A stretch of DNA of 64,000 nucleotides from Pyrus communis. Its lineage: Eukaryota; Streptophyta; Magnoliopsida; Rosales; Rosaceae. Shown piece after piece: positions 44,692-57,200 of this stretch. The position numbers and the translations under genes were made by a program. Each line of letters begins with the position of its first letter. Positions within the stretch are counted from its first letter, which is position 1. The notes under the pieces were generated by a model that was given only the letters and a program-made list of their open reading frames with translations, was not told the DNA's origin and did no database searches. Where the stretch lies: contig NC_084803.1 of NCBI RefSeq assembly GCF_963583255.1, positions 18,363,428 to 18,427,427 on the forward strand. Reading direction: 5' to 3'.

Positions 44692-47600
44692 TGGCACGCC
44701 CTGATCTCGATGTCCTTAAATACCAGGATAGGCACATGCTGGTCAACACCCGATGATAACGAAGCTATTTTAACATGCATACAAATAAAATATGTATCTA
44801 GAAAGAAACACACCCATGCAGAACCGTGTTCAGAGCATACAACTAATCAAGAATAATGTGAAAGAATTATTATAAAAAGGTACGAATAAATGAGTGGGTC
44901 CTACATAGAGAAGACTCAAAGATACCTATACGGAAGTGCCCTAACACCGGAATTGTATGCCTCGATTCTAACTCCTGAAGGAGGCGGAAAACAAAGGATG
45001 AGTGGACCAAAGTTTATAATACTAATACTAATAATAAGAAAACCATTTTCTTTCTGAACATACTAATCCCCTGTTTTGAAAACACATATAGTAATACATA
45101 ATAGATTTTCTGAAAAATCTAGCATGCCATGAAAAACATTTGTAAAACATTTACATAAAATATCATGCTCAGTAATGGTAATATAGTTGCTTGAAGGAAA
45201 ATCCGTAAAATATCCATAAAGCACATCGATAATGTACTCAACTAGGGGTATCATAGTCGCCCAAGGGCATTACCTGTCCATTACCCAAAGGTGAAGCTGT
45301 ACGACTCTAGGTTACGCTAGAGAAGAAAATATAACATAACACACTGACATTAGCCGTGGCTAGTGAAGCTAGGGTTATGTCATAAATATCATCAATTGTG
45401 TCCTATGGCCATAGACGTCTACATACTCGTGTTGTGTGTATGTGATGTATGATAACCCACTAGTTAAGCACATAGAACGTATCTCGAAATCTTATCAAAT
45501 CATCGGAGCTCAAAACCTCATCTCATAAACCATAAATAAATCATATTCGTAAATCTATAAAATATCATATGCGTAAGTCCAATAATTCATAACGTGTAGT
45601 AAAACATAATTTGATAAATCATAAATAGTGCATAAAATGTAAAATCATGAAATCATGCTTTTCGCGAATGCAAGCCTAATATTTATAAAAACATGTAATT
45701 TAAGAGGGGTCCACTCACAAATATTCCATTGCCTGGGAGCCACTCGAACTAGAGAGGACGGGATCACTTCCTACCGACGCGCCTAAACAAAAATAGAGAC
45801 CATTTAATAAAACTCTACTAAAACTAAAGAATTTGGGAAAACGGACAGCAGATTCAGATTCGGCACATCGAAAAACCTAAGGAGAGACCTCAAGTTCTGC
45901 CACGTGCCGCCGCTCGCACCGCCATAGGGCGGCGGCCCAAGAGGCCACACCATCGCACGCGTCGATTAGCTCCAAAATTTTAACTAAAACTCACCACTTC
46001 AATACCAAAATAAAACTAGAAGGGTAGGGATTCAAGTTATACCTATTCAAGGCCCAGCCATAGCCGGAGTTGGTCAGAAATGCCTTGCAAAAATCTCGGG
46101 TTCATCAAAAAAATCTGGAAAAGCTGCCAGATGCGTTCTCTGCATCTACACGTCACAAAATTTCTTAAAACTTCTAGAAACTCATCCTACAATGCAATCT
46201 ACAAAGATTTAAGGTGATCTTCAAACTTACCTTTATCAGAGGCGGCGAGAACTTGCCGGAGTAGGATTTAAAATAATGGGGGTACCACTGTGCAGAGAAA
46301 GAATGAGAGAGAGAGAGAGAGGTTTTTGCTAGTCGGAGATCGCGACTGAAGGGATCTAGGGTTTGTGGTGCACACCAAAAATGTGATGGCATAGTGATGA
46401 TGGTGTTTTGGTCTCGGTGCCGATGAAGGTAGAAGGAGGACGAGAGAGATGAGAGCTAAGAGATAAGAGCTCGGGAGAGGGTTCGAAAGGGTCCAAGAGA
46501 TTGGGGATGAGAGGACACGGGGAAGAAGGGGAAGTGAGAAGTGGGCCCCACGTGATAGAAATTAGTAAAATAATAAAAATATCTAACTGTGATGACCCGT
46601 CCCAAATTAAAATATATTTTATCCTTGAACGCGTGGAAATGACGATTTTACCCTCATGAGCGTTGTGATGTGAATGTATGTATATGGTTTAAATTATTGC
46701 CCTGTTGACAAAAAATTATTGATATTTGAGGTTACGAGGGTGTCGACGTGAATTAGTGGCCGAGTTGGATTCATAGTGGAAATATTAGTAAGGAATAGAG
46801 GAAATTGGGTTGGACCCAAATTGCATGAGCTTGGCCATGCAGCCCAATTGGGACTTAGGACAATTTAAAATGCCTAATTCCGTGGACACACATACACACG
46901 TGCAACCTTATTCCCTTCTCTCTCTTTTTCTCGAAAATTCTTTCCGTCCGTACAACCGAGCCTTCACCCTTCAAACACCATCAAAACACCACAGATCAAA
47001 CTTCTAAGGACCACCTTTGGATTCCTTGCAAGCCTACGAACCCAATCATACCAATTGTTCAAAGAAAGGATGCCGGGAACTCGAGAACTCGCGAGCTCCA
47101 GCAAGGTACCCCGTTACTCAAACGTGATCGTGGATCTTTCACAGTATTTTAAAGCTCAAAAAGGGTCCTAAACGTTTCTACTAGGATCCTAGGCTAGTTT
47201 TGGAGTGGTTACAACGTCGAAACGCTTGGGTCTGTCGAGTTTCAGGTTTGGCCGGTTGTGTTGAGCTATTTTTCGGCCATTTTCAGTCGGTGTTAGGACT
47301 TCAAAGTGGTAAGATCATGTTCTACTTGTCCAAGGCTTCAATTTGATATGAATTTTATGAAATTTGGTTGAAAAATGGAGAAGATATTAAAGTTTTTCCA
47401 GAAACCGGCGAGTGCAATGGTGGCCGGCACCAGAATCCGGCGAACCATCGGAGAAGACAAGGAATATTCCATCAACTTTGATGGAATATACTAACGGCGT
47501 AAGGTAACACCATTAGTTTTTAGACGGTATATGCTGATATTTAACGGAATATTCCCTAACGTCATTAGGGAATCTGTCCATGTGCCAGGCACGTGCCCGT

Positions 47601-49265
47601 GCGTGGCCAGCGCATATAGCCGTGCCTTGGCTGGCGCGTGGGGGTGCGTGGGACTTCAGTAAATTATTCTATAAATATGCGGATGCTCAGGGTGTTGAGT
47701 AGGCCACGATGGTATATTCAAACACCCCAATTAAGCAACGTATGAGAAGTTATTTCATAGTGATAGTTATGTGCTTAAAAATAACATTAAAATAGTTGTT
47801 TCACATATAGGTGAGACATTTTCAGAGGATGAGCACAGCCAGGTGAGACTTGGGGGTTACGACCCGGTTACATACCAGTGAGTGGGCTTTTGAATTACAT
47901 ATATATATATATATGTATATATGCCTTATGTTTCCCATAAACTGTTTAAATGGTTTTTACATTTTAAATGCCATGTTGTATGCATTACATATTAAAATAT
48001 GCTTTATTATAGCAATGTATATTACTACTCGACGCTGTGGATGCTCAGATAAGCTTTAGGTGAGTATATAGCGATGGTTGTGATGGTAATGTGTATGATT
48101 ATGATGAGTTGCTTTCAGTGATTTATATCCTGCAACCCGGTGTTAGTGCTACGCCGGAGGGTAGGGCCTAGCCTTCACGTGATCATTCACCTCTCGCACC
48201 ATATGCTCACCTTGGATCTAAGACAAGTGTCAGCCTGTTGTACAGACCACATTAGGTAGTTCCAACTCGTAGATGACTTGCGATATTTCACACAGCTTTC
48301 ACGTGATCGTAGCACTTGAGCATACTTATTTACACCTAGCATGTCGTATAGACCACATAGGTGGTTCTGACTCGTGTGCAGGATTTGATTTGATTGTTGA
48401 GTTATTGATTCAGCCGTACAAGTCACGTTAAGTGACTCCGGCTAATATGTCACTTTATATTAGTGCAATTCACCTGGCTCACTTATTCATGGTTGAGATG
48501 AATGTCATGTGTATACATGGTTTGGTTATTCTCGAGTATAGTTTTCATATATGTTTACAGTATTATTTTCTGGGAAACTTATACAGGTTTTACAGTGAGG
48601 GGTTATTACATTTGAAAAGATAAATGGTTTTGAAAGTTTTGTTTTTGCCCACTCACACTTTCTATTTTACGCCCCTCCAGGTTCTAGATAGAAGTTCGTG
48701 TCGGTGACTCACGAGGACTTCACGGCGGTTCTGATAGACATCCACTAATGTAGGGTTTCTTTTATGATCTGTATAATTATTACTTACTCTTCTGGACTGC
48801 ACTTCGGTACCTATGCTTTGGTTGTGTGTGTCTTTACTCTAATCACTTTCACTCGTACTTATAGGCTAGTCTAAGGTAAGATAACTTGTGATTTTTATTT
48901 ATTCGCATTTTCATATCATTACCACTTCCGCACAGCGCACATGGTTACGTCACCCTCACGTGACGGCCAGCATGCCTCGATTGAGGTCGGGGTGTGTCAC
49001 TAACCCTTATATCTACAATAGTGAATTGACTACTTTGCCCCTCAACTTCGCAGTTCCGTAAAATGTTCATCGTAACTCCAAATTCGATTTTGAGTTGTGC
49101 CTACGTGTTCTTCCGTCAAGTACTACAGGGATACGTCAAGAAAACAAATCTTACGTGACATGGCAAGACGGTCAACAAAATCAACATTTTTACCTTGAAG
49201 GGCATTTTCGTAAATTCACGCTATAGAATTATAAAAACTGAATTATTTGGGGACGGGTCATTACA
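44692..49265 (-). mobile_element. Solo LTR family E (copy E1), interrupted by E2
   Basis: On the minus strand it begins TGTAATGACCCGTCCCC at 49265 and ends GGGCGTGCCA at 44692, flanked by TTGTG on both sides. The copy proper is about 2.16 kb: 49005-49265 plus 44692-46587. The first 230 bp are collinear with 820-1050 of E3. No gag or pol is present. It contains a second family member (E2) in opposite orientation. Confidence 0.85.
46588..48999 (+). mobile_element. Solo LTR family E (copy E2), nested in E1
   Basis: It runs from TGTGATGACCCGTCCC to GGTCGGGGTGTGTCA, 2,412 bp. CTAAC stands on both sides (46583-46587 and 49000-49004), a clean 5-bp target duplication. The block GGTGTTAGTGCT...CACCTTGGATCTAAG near 48140-48220 matches E3. 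A 65-codon open frame at 46810 lies in the likely transcribed part of the LTR and has no domain. Confidence 0.87.
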
Positions 49266-49270
49266 TTGTG

Positions 49271-50664
49271 CTACAAACCCAAAAATAAATTAAAATTCAA
49301 CATCTTAGCAATATTTTCTCAAAAAAAAAAAAAAAAAATTGCACGGTAAACAATTATACTTTTCCACACTAAATTTCGCAAATATTCTATGAAAATATAA
49401 GGAAATTATACTATGGTCTCATCTCAAAAAATTCCAAGAAATTCCCCGCTCTATCATTTTTCGTTAACTTATAATTCATGCAAACGGGATCAATTTATCA
49501 AAGGACGTATGATACACGTAAATGAGGTCAATTCATAAGTGCATTGAACATGACATATTGTGAATGGAAATAGATAAGCATATAAGTTTCTTATGTTTTC
49601 ATGGCATGTACACAAAAAGTTTCATTGGTGTTGAAAATTTTGTATGTATATAAGCATTTTTTCTCATCTTGTAGTATGCTAAAAGGAGCAAATAGCAGCA
49701 TCTTCATAATAAATTCTCTGACTAACTTACACCAGACTTATGAATTCACTCACAACAAAATTTGAACTGAATTTTTTTTTTTAATTTTTTTATCTTACAC
49801 TATTATCTAATGAAATAAGAAAGGTCAAAAGGAGGGCAAAGTGACTTTCTTTTAGCACTAATAATAGTTTTTTTATTTTTTTAATAAACGATACTATCTA
49901 TCCTAAGAGGGTGGGGGAGTGAGCTAAACATCACAATGGTGAACCATAATGTGGCTCATTGAAATTTATCTTTTGTAAGAATCGAACCTAAGACCTCTAA
50001 CTTACAAGTGAAGAGGAATACCACTAGACCATAATACTAGATGACCTAATAATAGTTCTTTGAAAAACTATATATTTGATTGCATAACAATAAAGTCATT
50101 GTATGATTTATATTTAAATTAAAACTCATAAAGAAAATTAAAATATTTTAGGAAATATATTTATACTTACAAAACATACAAATTTTACTAATCAACATTG
50201 AAACAATTGTGCATATTCCATGAAAACGTAATGAGATTATATTATAGTCTCCCACATGAAATATTCAAATCTGTCAATTTTCGTGAACTTGTGATACACG
50301 GTAAATGTGTGAATTCTTCAATGAACTGTTGATACACGTAAATGAAATCCATTCTTAAGTTTACTGGAAATGACGAAGCCACCAAGAACATCAAAGTAGA
50401 CCTAAGAGGAGCCAATAGCATACCAACACAAAACTAAAATATTCACTAGGAAAGACTCACAAATAACCTCATCAAGAAGCCTCTTATTGACAGAAATACT
50501 AAAATGAAAAATAAATATGCTATAATCCATGAGAAGAGAAAAATAGTAAACCTAGGAGAACGGGAATGGGCTGCCACTAGCCACAAGCTAAAGAAAAGGG
50601 TCAGGAGTTTTGAATTTTATAAATATAAGATTGGTAGAGGAAATGAGAGAGCCGCTAATAATAG
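49271..50664 (+). repeat. R repeat block, unit 2
   Basis: This is non-coding. 49360-49740 matches 62990-63330; 49740-50370 matches 5648-6060 and 63330-63780; 50375-50664 matches 7609-7908. It is interrupted by a SINE at 49870-50045. The block forms the upstream part of duplicated RNL unit 2. Confidence 0.65.
49870..50045 (-). mobile_element. tRNA-derived SINE
   Basis: On the minus strand it carries TGGTCTAGTGGTATTCC (A box) and GGTTCGATTCTTAC (B box) near its 5' end, as in plant tRNA-derived SINEs, and ends in an A-rich tail. A 12-bp duplication CTAATAATAGTT flanks it (49858-49869 and 50046-50057). The corresponding place in unit 1 (about 5755-5770) is empty. Confidence 0.87.
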
Positions 50665-50673
50665 TTTTTTGTA

Positions 50674-51665
50674 AGCCTAGGCGGATAAATGGTCCTTGTG
50701 GTCATAAGGTATTTAGAAAATAGCTCATGTGGTAAAAAAATTCGGATTTAAACCCCTGTGATACAAGTCTGTTAGGATTTATGTTCCAAATTAAAACTTC
50801 TGTCATTCCTCCGTTCGTAGCTTGCAGGTGGGTCTCACGGGTAAGACTAAGATGGTCATTTCATCCTTTCCATTGTTGATCTCCTTTCAGAACAACAAAA
50901 CGATGACATGGTCATTCCATTTCATCCCTTTAAAAAAAAGTACAACAAAAATTGAAGGAATCAATATATATCAACACTTATAGTTGGCACGATGCTTGCT
51001 TCTGGGTGGTTTTCTAGCACCAGAAGGCAAAATTTCTGGGTGAACCGAAATACTAATGCCACTACCACTACCTTCTAGTTTAGCTGCATTGATCAAAACC
51101 CACATTCGTAATTAATATAGTATTAATACCAAGATGATTAAATTTAAAATTTAAGTAATCAAATTAATAAAAGTTAAGTTTTTGTTATAAATTTGCACAT
51201 ACCAGGAGGATGCATTTTGAAGCCGACAAGCAGCAAGTAAATAAAAAAAATAAAAAAGGGCTGCAAAGAGAAAAGCCCAGAACCAGAATTTGTTCCTGGC
51301 GATTCAACCGAGCCTTTTTCCTTTGCGAACAAGGGGAGTGCCGTGCTCACTTAGATACTTCAATAACGCTCTGATTATACCTCCCCTCATCTCCTCCAGC
51401 GACATCAATTCGTCGTCGTCGTCTATGGAACTGTTTTCATGGAGAATTTGGAAAGGATGAAATGGAATGACCGTTTCATCGTTCTGAAAGGATATCAATG
51501 GAAGGGATGAAATGGAAAGGATGAAATCACCATCTTAGTCTTACCGTAGCTACTACCAGAGGAATGACAAAAGTTCTAATTTCGAGCATAAATCTGAATT
51601 TTTTTACCATATGAGCTATTTTTCAAATACCTTATGATCACGGGGATCATTTATCCAATTAGGCT
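50674..51665. mobile_element. Mutator-like element with long TIRs, candidate Pack-MULE
   Basis: The ends AGCCTAGGCGGATAAATGG (left) and AGCCTAATTGGATAAATGA (right, inverted) open inverted repeats that can be followed for roughly 250 bp. The flanks TTTTTTGTA (50665-50673) and TTTTTTATA (51666-51674) fit a 9-bp duplication with one change, the MULE size. The unit 1 site is empty. The middle holds gene-like sequence on the minus strand, described separately. There is no transposase. Confidence 0.78.
50960..51498 (-). pseudogene. Gene fragment inside MULE, unknown protein with hydrophobic segment
   Basis: Minus strand, 51304-51498: DDDDELMSLEEMRGGIIRAL and SEHGTPLVRKGKRLG up to a TGA. The same frame then gives a strongly hydrophobic stretch (FWFWAFLFAALFYFFYLLAA, about 51220-51290) and reaches a GTATGT donor near 51204. 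A plausible acceptor TCAATGCAG lies near 51085, followed by LEGSGSGISISVHPEI and KPPRSKHR to a TGA near 50970. This looks like two spliced exons of a small membrane protein with one in-frame stop. I do not recognise the parent gene. It could be a captured gene fragment or chance open sequence. Confidence 0.45.
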
Positions 51666-51674
51666 TTTTTTATA

Positions 51675-52695
51675 TATTAGCATTCCAAGAATCCATGTTT
51701 TTGGCTTTTACTAATGTATTTCTAGTACAATTTTAATAAGAGTATTTTCGAAAAGTGTAAATATGAATTCTACACTAATAAACCTCATTTATTTTTGGTC
51801 TCTTTTAACCAGTGAAAATGGATATACTTATTTTTTTTATTCCACCTCCTAGATATGTAAATATACATTTCATTCACATGTTTACATTCGACCAAAAAAA
51901 TTTTAAATTGTATATTTCTAGGGATTTTGCATCTTCTATTAGAAGATAAATTTTTTAAAGGGGCTTTTAGATCCAGGTCCAAAAATGTAGAGTGTTTTTA
52001 GGAGTGAGTCCAATTATCTAATTATATGTTTTTATTTCTTTTATACTCATTTTATATTTTCTAAAAATATTAAAAATCAATTAAAATCTTCTAATATTAT
52101 GCATTTTCCAACTCCAAAAGAATATATTTAATATCTTACAACAAAAATACTAATATACTAGCATAAATTTATCTACAAAACATTCTACCCTAACTCAAGT
52201 AACAAATATATGAATGTATATAATACCTATACGTGAGATATGAAACCTAATTAAAATGTAGAAAAAACATAACATACCTACAAGTAAGACACATTAATTT
52301 GTGACAGGTTGATTATAAAAAAAGAATCTGTCATATAGGTAGATAAATATAATTAACCTGTGATATAGGTTGATTATAAAAATTAAAAATAAAATCTATA
52401 AATGGGATTTAAAGTAGGAGGAAAAATGAGAAATAACAAAAAGATAAATAAAAAGAAATAAGCAAAGAGATAATTGGGAAGAAATTTGATTTTTATAATA
52501 AATCTTATCATTGAACATATAACTATTGATAATTAAATAATTAAATATAACAAATTGGACTTATTTTAATAAATTGGACTATTCCTACTATTGGCTCAAA
52601 AAATTGGACTTATATCAAGTTTTCCCATTTTTTTTTTTAATGTGTTTGATACGAGATAGTACACCGCATGCCATTATATAATTGACTAAAAATTT
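51675..52695. other. Non-coding upstream region of gene 2, left part
   Basis: 51675-51900 aligns with 8091-8310. From about 51960 to 52640 the sequence is AT-rich and has no counterpart in unit 1. It may be a further insertion, but I found no clear ends. No gene is seen. Confidence 0.45.
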
Positions 52696-52700
52696 TATTT

Positions 52701-52964
52701 TGTTACGAATTTTCTTAGTTTAAATGTGATTGTGTAAATCCTATATTATATTAGATTCTAATTATTCTTTCCTATATGAACTTGTACTCCTTAGGGATGA
52801 AAGAATTCTTCTCCCACTTATTACTATAAATAAAGACACTAGATAGGAGGGAATAACACACACACACACACACATTCTCCTACGATTTTATAAACACATC
52901 TCTCATCTCTCTCTTCCTTTGCCGCCGGCTCTCTCCTCTTAGTCAGATAAAATAAGCTACAACA
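52701..52964 (+). mobile_element. Solo LTR, 264 bp, copia-like
   Basis: It runs from TGTTACGAATTT to GCTACAACA with a 5-bp duplication TATTT (52696-52700 and 52965-52969). The uninterrupted site is visible in unit 1 at 8446-8463. It contains a TATA box (CTATAAATAA, 52825-52834) and an AC microsatellite (about 52857-52874). Length and TGTT...AACA ends fit short copia LTRs, but no internal region is present to prove the class. Confidence 0.82.
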
Positions 52965-52969
52965 TATTT

Positions 52970-54115
52970 TCAAATGTTTTTCTGTTTATATAATAACACA
53001 TGTTATATTAATCCGTGCACTAAAAAATCTCTTATTAGAGATGCTACAATGGAGTACCAGTTTAAGGTTGTTGAAATTATTTAAAAAGCAATTTATTAAA
53101 AAAATCTGTTGAAGGGTGAACAGTAATGTTTAATGTAAAAAAAAAAACAGTAATGTTGAAAGAAAATTTTATAATGACAATAATACCCCGGGTTTTTAAT
53201 TACTACAGCCAATATCCTCGCTTCTCCTTTCCCTTTCTCCTTGTTGTCCTTCAAATCGAAGGCTGACGACCTCCAATTACCTGGAGATCGCCGCGGCGGC
53301 GGCAGAAGGAACCCAGACCTAGATTAGGTAAAACTGTATAAGTATATGGGCTGGTATTTATCAATTAATCTATGGGCCAGTATTTGTTTAATTAATATAT
53401 GGGCTGGTGTTTGTTCAATTAGACCATGGGCTGGTGTTTCAATATGACTTGGATTTAAGGTAAATTATTAGAAAATTTTCTATTAAACTATTTGATGGTC
53501 ATTACTTATACGTAATGTGAAGACGCTGAAGATAAAAAATTGAAGAAAAATGGGGAAGATTAAGATTCTTAAAAAAATGGTTAGATAAATTATCATCCAG
53601 TCATTTCTATATGGCCTTGTTTGACGGGGTGAAATAGATTCGTCCTTAGAGATAAAATTAAATTAGCAGGAATTTGAAAGATAAAATCTATAATTCATGT
53701 ATAAAGATAGGTTAGATAACGCACTGAATTCATAATTCATTATGTCTTGTTCACTCCACATTTTAACACAGCAAACAACGAACTAGGCTGATTTTCTTTT
53801 TATTTATTTGTTATTAAATTTTGTAAGATCCACATGTGTGTCACATTCCCACACTAACAAAAGTTTTGACTGGAAATATAACGGCGAAATTGATTTGCAG
53901 CACTCAATTCAAAAGGTTTTTAATTTCAAAACCACCTGCGTCAATTTCTGGACTATTTGTGTTAATTTGAAAGCACGGCAAGACTTTGTGTTAATTTCAA
54001 AAAAAAGTTGGTACTTTGAACGTGTGGTGTGTTGATTTGAAAGAACAGTAAAGCACGGTAAGACCGAAACATGTAGCAAGAAAATTCGGTGTCTCGCCTT
54101 CCCAACTCGTTCGAC
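52970..54115. other. Upstream region of RNL gene 2
   Basis: 53060-53330 and 53340-53560 align with 8500-8700 and 9120-9370 of unit 1, including the repeated GGGCTGGTATTT motifs. The 425 bp present in unit 1 at 8695-9120 is missing. The short open frame at 53808-54035 has no support. Confidence 0.5.
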
Positions 54116-54124
54116 CTATATATG
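54116..54124 (+). promoter_or_regulatory. TATA box of RNL gene 2
   Basis: CTATATATG lies about 170 bp upstream of the start codon, followed by the leader motif GAGTCGAAAACAAACAACGCG shared with gene 1. Confidence 0.65.
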
Positions 54125-54291
54125 TGCGCTGAGACACAGAGTCGAAAACAAACAACGCGTGTAACATTCTCAGTTTCTCATCAAACTATTATTTTACATT
54201 CTCTCTGTAAACCGCTGGAATTTCGGTAGTCATTTTCATCACCCAAGAACAGATTACGTATTTGAATTAAGTTTTGAGTGTTTCCGTAATT

Positions 54292-57200
54292 ATGTCTGTG
54301 GCTTCAGTCGGAATGGGTGCTCTGAGAACGTCATTTCAAATGCTGTTTGATGCTGTAAAATCAGTGCAGGAGGAGAATACAATGTTCCAACACCTCCTCG
54401 GAGACATCAAATCCACACTGGACTCTCTACAACCACTCATCAAAGACATCGAAAAGTATAACTCCAAGGAGGGACTGCAAAATTATGCAATACAGATGGA
54501 GGAAGGAGCAAAGCTTGTTCAAAAGTGCAGCAAAGTTGGCGTCTGGAGAAAACACACATACACCAAGAAGCTTAATCAACTGGACGAATCTCTCCGAAGA
54601 GTGTTTGATGTGCTTAAACTGCAGGGTATGAGGGATGTGAGGGAGACGTTGGTTTCTTTGAAGAGTATCCAGACGGTGCTCTCTCGAATAGAGGAGAGTT
54701 TGAAGATGAAAAATAATCAGCCTGAAATGGTTAAATGTTCGTCTGCGGTGCCTGAACCGCCATCGGTTACAGTCGGGTTGGATTTGCCGTTGAAGGAGTT
54801 GAAGATGAAGCTCCTTCAGGATGAACAGGTGTCTATGCTTGTGCTGACTGCTGGTGGAGGATGTGGGAAAACCACCTTGGCTCAAATGTTCTGTCAGGAT
54901 CAACAAGTCAAAGGTATGCTATTTATGATTTCAACTTTTGTTTTCGTTAAGTTTTACATCCTAGTTAAAAAGTAATATACCGTGTAGAGGATTATGCACG
55001 TAGAACTACGCGCTAGGGCCTATAAAATGTCCGTTTTACTCCCTCCAAACATACACAGTAACCAAAATTTGTTAAAGAAAAACAACGAAGGGGACATGAA
55101 AATAAAGCGCACGAAGGGAATATAAGAAAGATTAGAAAGACCTAAATGGGCATGCCCAACAAATAACAAGTGGTAGTGATATGAACTTGACATGATTTTC
55201 TTTGTACTAAATGTAAGTTAAGCTGATGCCTTCCTCATAGAGTTAACAAGTCTTGCAATGAGCTACTGCTTGATTACTTACTTGATCTCAGAATTGCAGA
55301 CATATCTAGTCAACCTTTTGTTAACACCTTTCTTACATTCTGTTTGGATAGATACATTCAAGAACAACATCTTCTTTGTCAATGTCTCGAAAAAGCCCAA
55401 CTTGGACCTTATTGTACACCAACTATATCAACGGAAGGGGTCCGAGCTGCCTGCTTTCAAAAACGAAGTCATGGCAGCTTACTGGTTGCAACAATTTCTG
55501 AAGGAATCAAGACAAAATCCTCTACTGTTTGTCCTGGATGATGTTTGGTCAGGATCAGAGTCCCTTCTTGAGAAGTTTGATCAATTCAAGTTTTCAAATT
55601 GCAAGATTTTGGTCACATCAAGATTTGCATTTCCAAGATTCGGTTATCCTTATCATTTGGCACCATTGAATGATGAAGATGCAATGGCTCTTTTTCACTA
55701 TTCTGCATCCTTGGAGGATAAGAGCTCTTATACTTACGAAGATCTTTCGAGAAAGGTGATTTCTTAGTCCACAATACACACACACACACACACACATATA
55801 TATACATATATGCTTATTTATGCCTCAGAAGAAGGTAAAGAAATAACGTTTGAGCATCCACTCACGTTAATGAACTGTGAAGAATGAAGTAAGAAGAATG
55901 AAAGACTAGACAGTTTACAATTTTATCAGCTTTATGAAACCATTTAGATGACTTTCAACAATTTAATCAAATAATAGTAATCATTTTGGATAATTAAATT
56001 GCAGATTATCAAGCGCTGTAAGGGATGCCCACTTGCCATTGCATTGGTTGGGAGATCACTTCGCGGCCAGCCTATAGAAATCTGGCAGAAAAGAGTAGTG
56101 GAATGGTGCAAAGGTTCATCTATTCTTGATTCTGACAAGGATTTACTTGCTTGCCTCCAAAGCAGCTTAGATGCCTTGGATAACGAAAAGGCTATCATCA
56201 AGGAATGTTTCCTCGATCTAGGTTCTTTTCCGGAGGAGCAAAGAATTGCTGCTGCCGCTCTCATTGATATGTGGGCTGAGTTATATGGTCTAGATGAAGA
56301 AATTCTGACCATTGCCAACCTTCACGAGCTCAGTGCCCGAAGTTTAGCTACTCTTGTTGTCGCAAGGTATGCTGGCTGCTCATAATTTTCTATTTCATTA
56401 TGTATGCCGAACAAATCATTAAAGAATTTAGTATTGATCATCCAGGCATGAGAGGGAGGCGAATGGCTACTACACTGAACACTTTGTCACCCAGCACGAC
56501 ATGCTTAGAGAGTTGGCGATCCATCAGGCGTGTCAAGAACCAATAGAACATAGGAAACGTCTATTTATAAACATACGCGGGGACAAACTTCCTAAGTGGT
56601 TGACAGAACAAAAGTATCAAGCGATCAAGGCTCAACTGTTATCTATCTCAACAGGTTCCATCAATCTCTCTTTAGTAAATACTTGTACATGTGCGCTCGG
56701 GACATGGTTTGTGTGCACACACACACGCTCATTCATACTTAAGACTTCAATAGGACTTCCACACATTAGGCTAATATCTTAAAGCTTATTGTTTGCAGAT
56801 GGAGCCTTGTCAGGAAAATGGCCAAACATGCAAGCACCTGAAGCAGAGGTTCTAGTTCTGAATTTTCAAACAAAGAACTATGCCTTACCTGAGTTTGTGG
56901 AGAAAATGGATAAACTAAAGGTTCTAATACTAAAAAATTATGGTTTGTTACCTGCTGAACTAGATAATTTTGAACTACTTGGTTCGTTATCAAATCTTAA
57001 GAGAATTAGATTAGAACGTATTTCAATTCCTTCCATAAGAAAGGTCCTCAAACAGTTGAAAAGTTTGCAAAAGATATCTTTTTTCATGTGTGATATTGGC
57101 CAAGGTTTCGTCCAAATTTTAGATGCTCTGCCAAATCTAGTGGAATTGAACATAGATTATTGCCATGATCTGGTGCAACTTCCTGCCAACCTTTGTGACC

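Noticed and set aside
46810..47007. 65-codon open frame in E2
   Set aside because: It is within a solo LTR and is not kept as a frame in E3 or E1.
49990..50045. A tRNA gene on the minus strand
   Set aside because: A and B boxes are present, but the element has an A-rich tail and a 12-bp target duplication; it is a SINE.
54427..54906. 159-codon frame antisense to exon 1 of gene 2
   Set aside because: It is the complement of well-supported RPW8/P-loop coding sequence; the same shadow occurs in gene 1.
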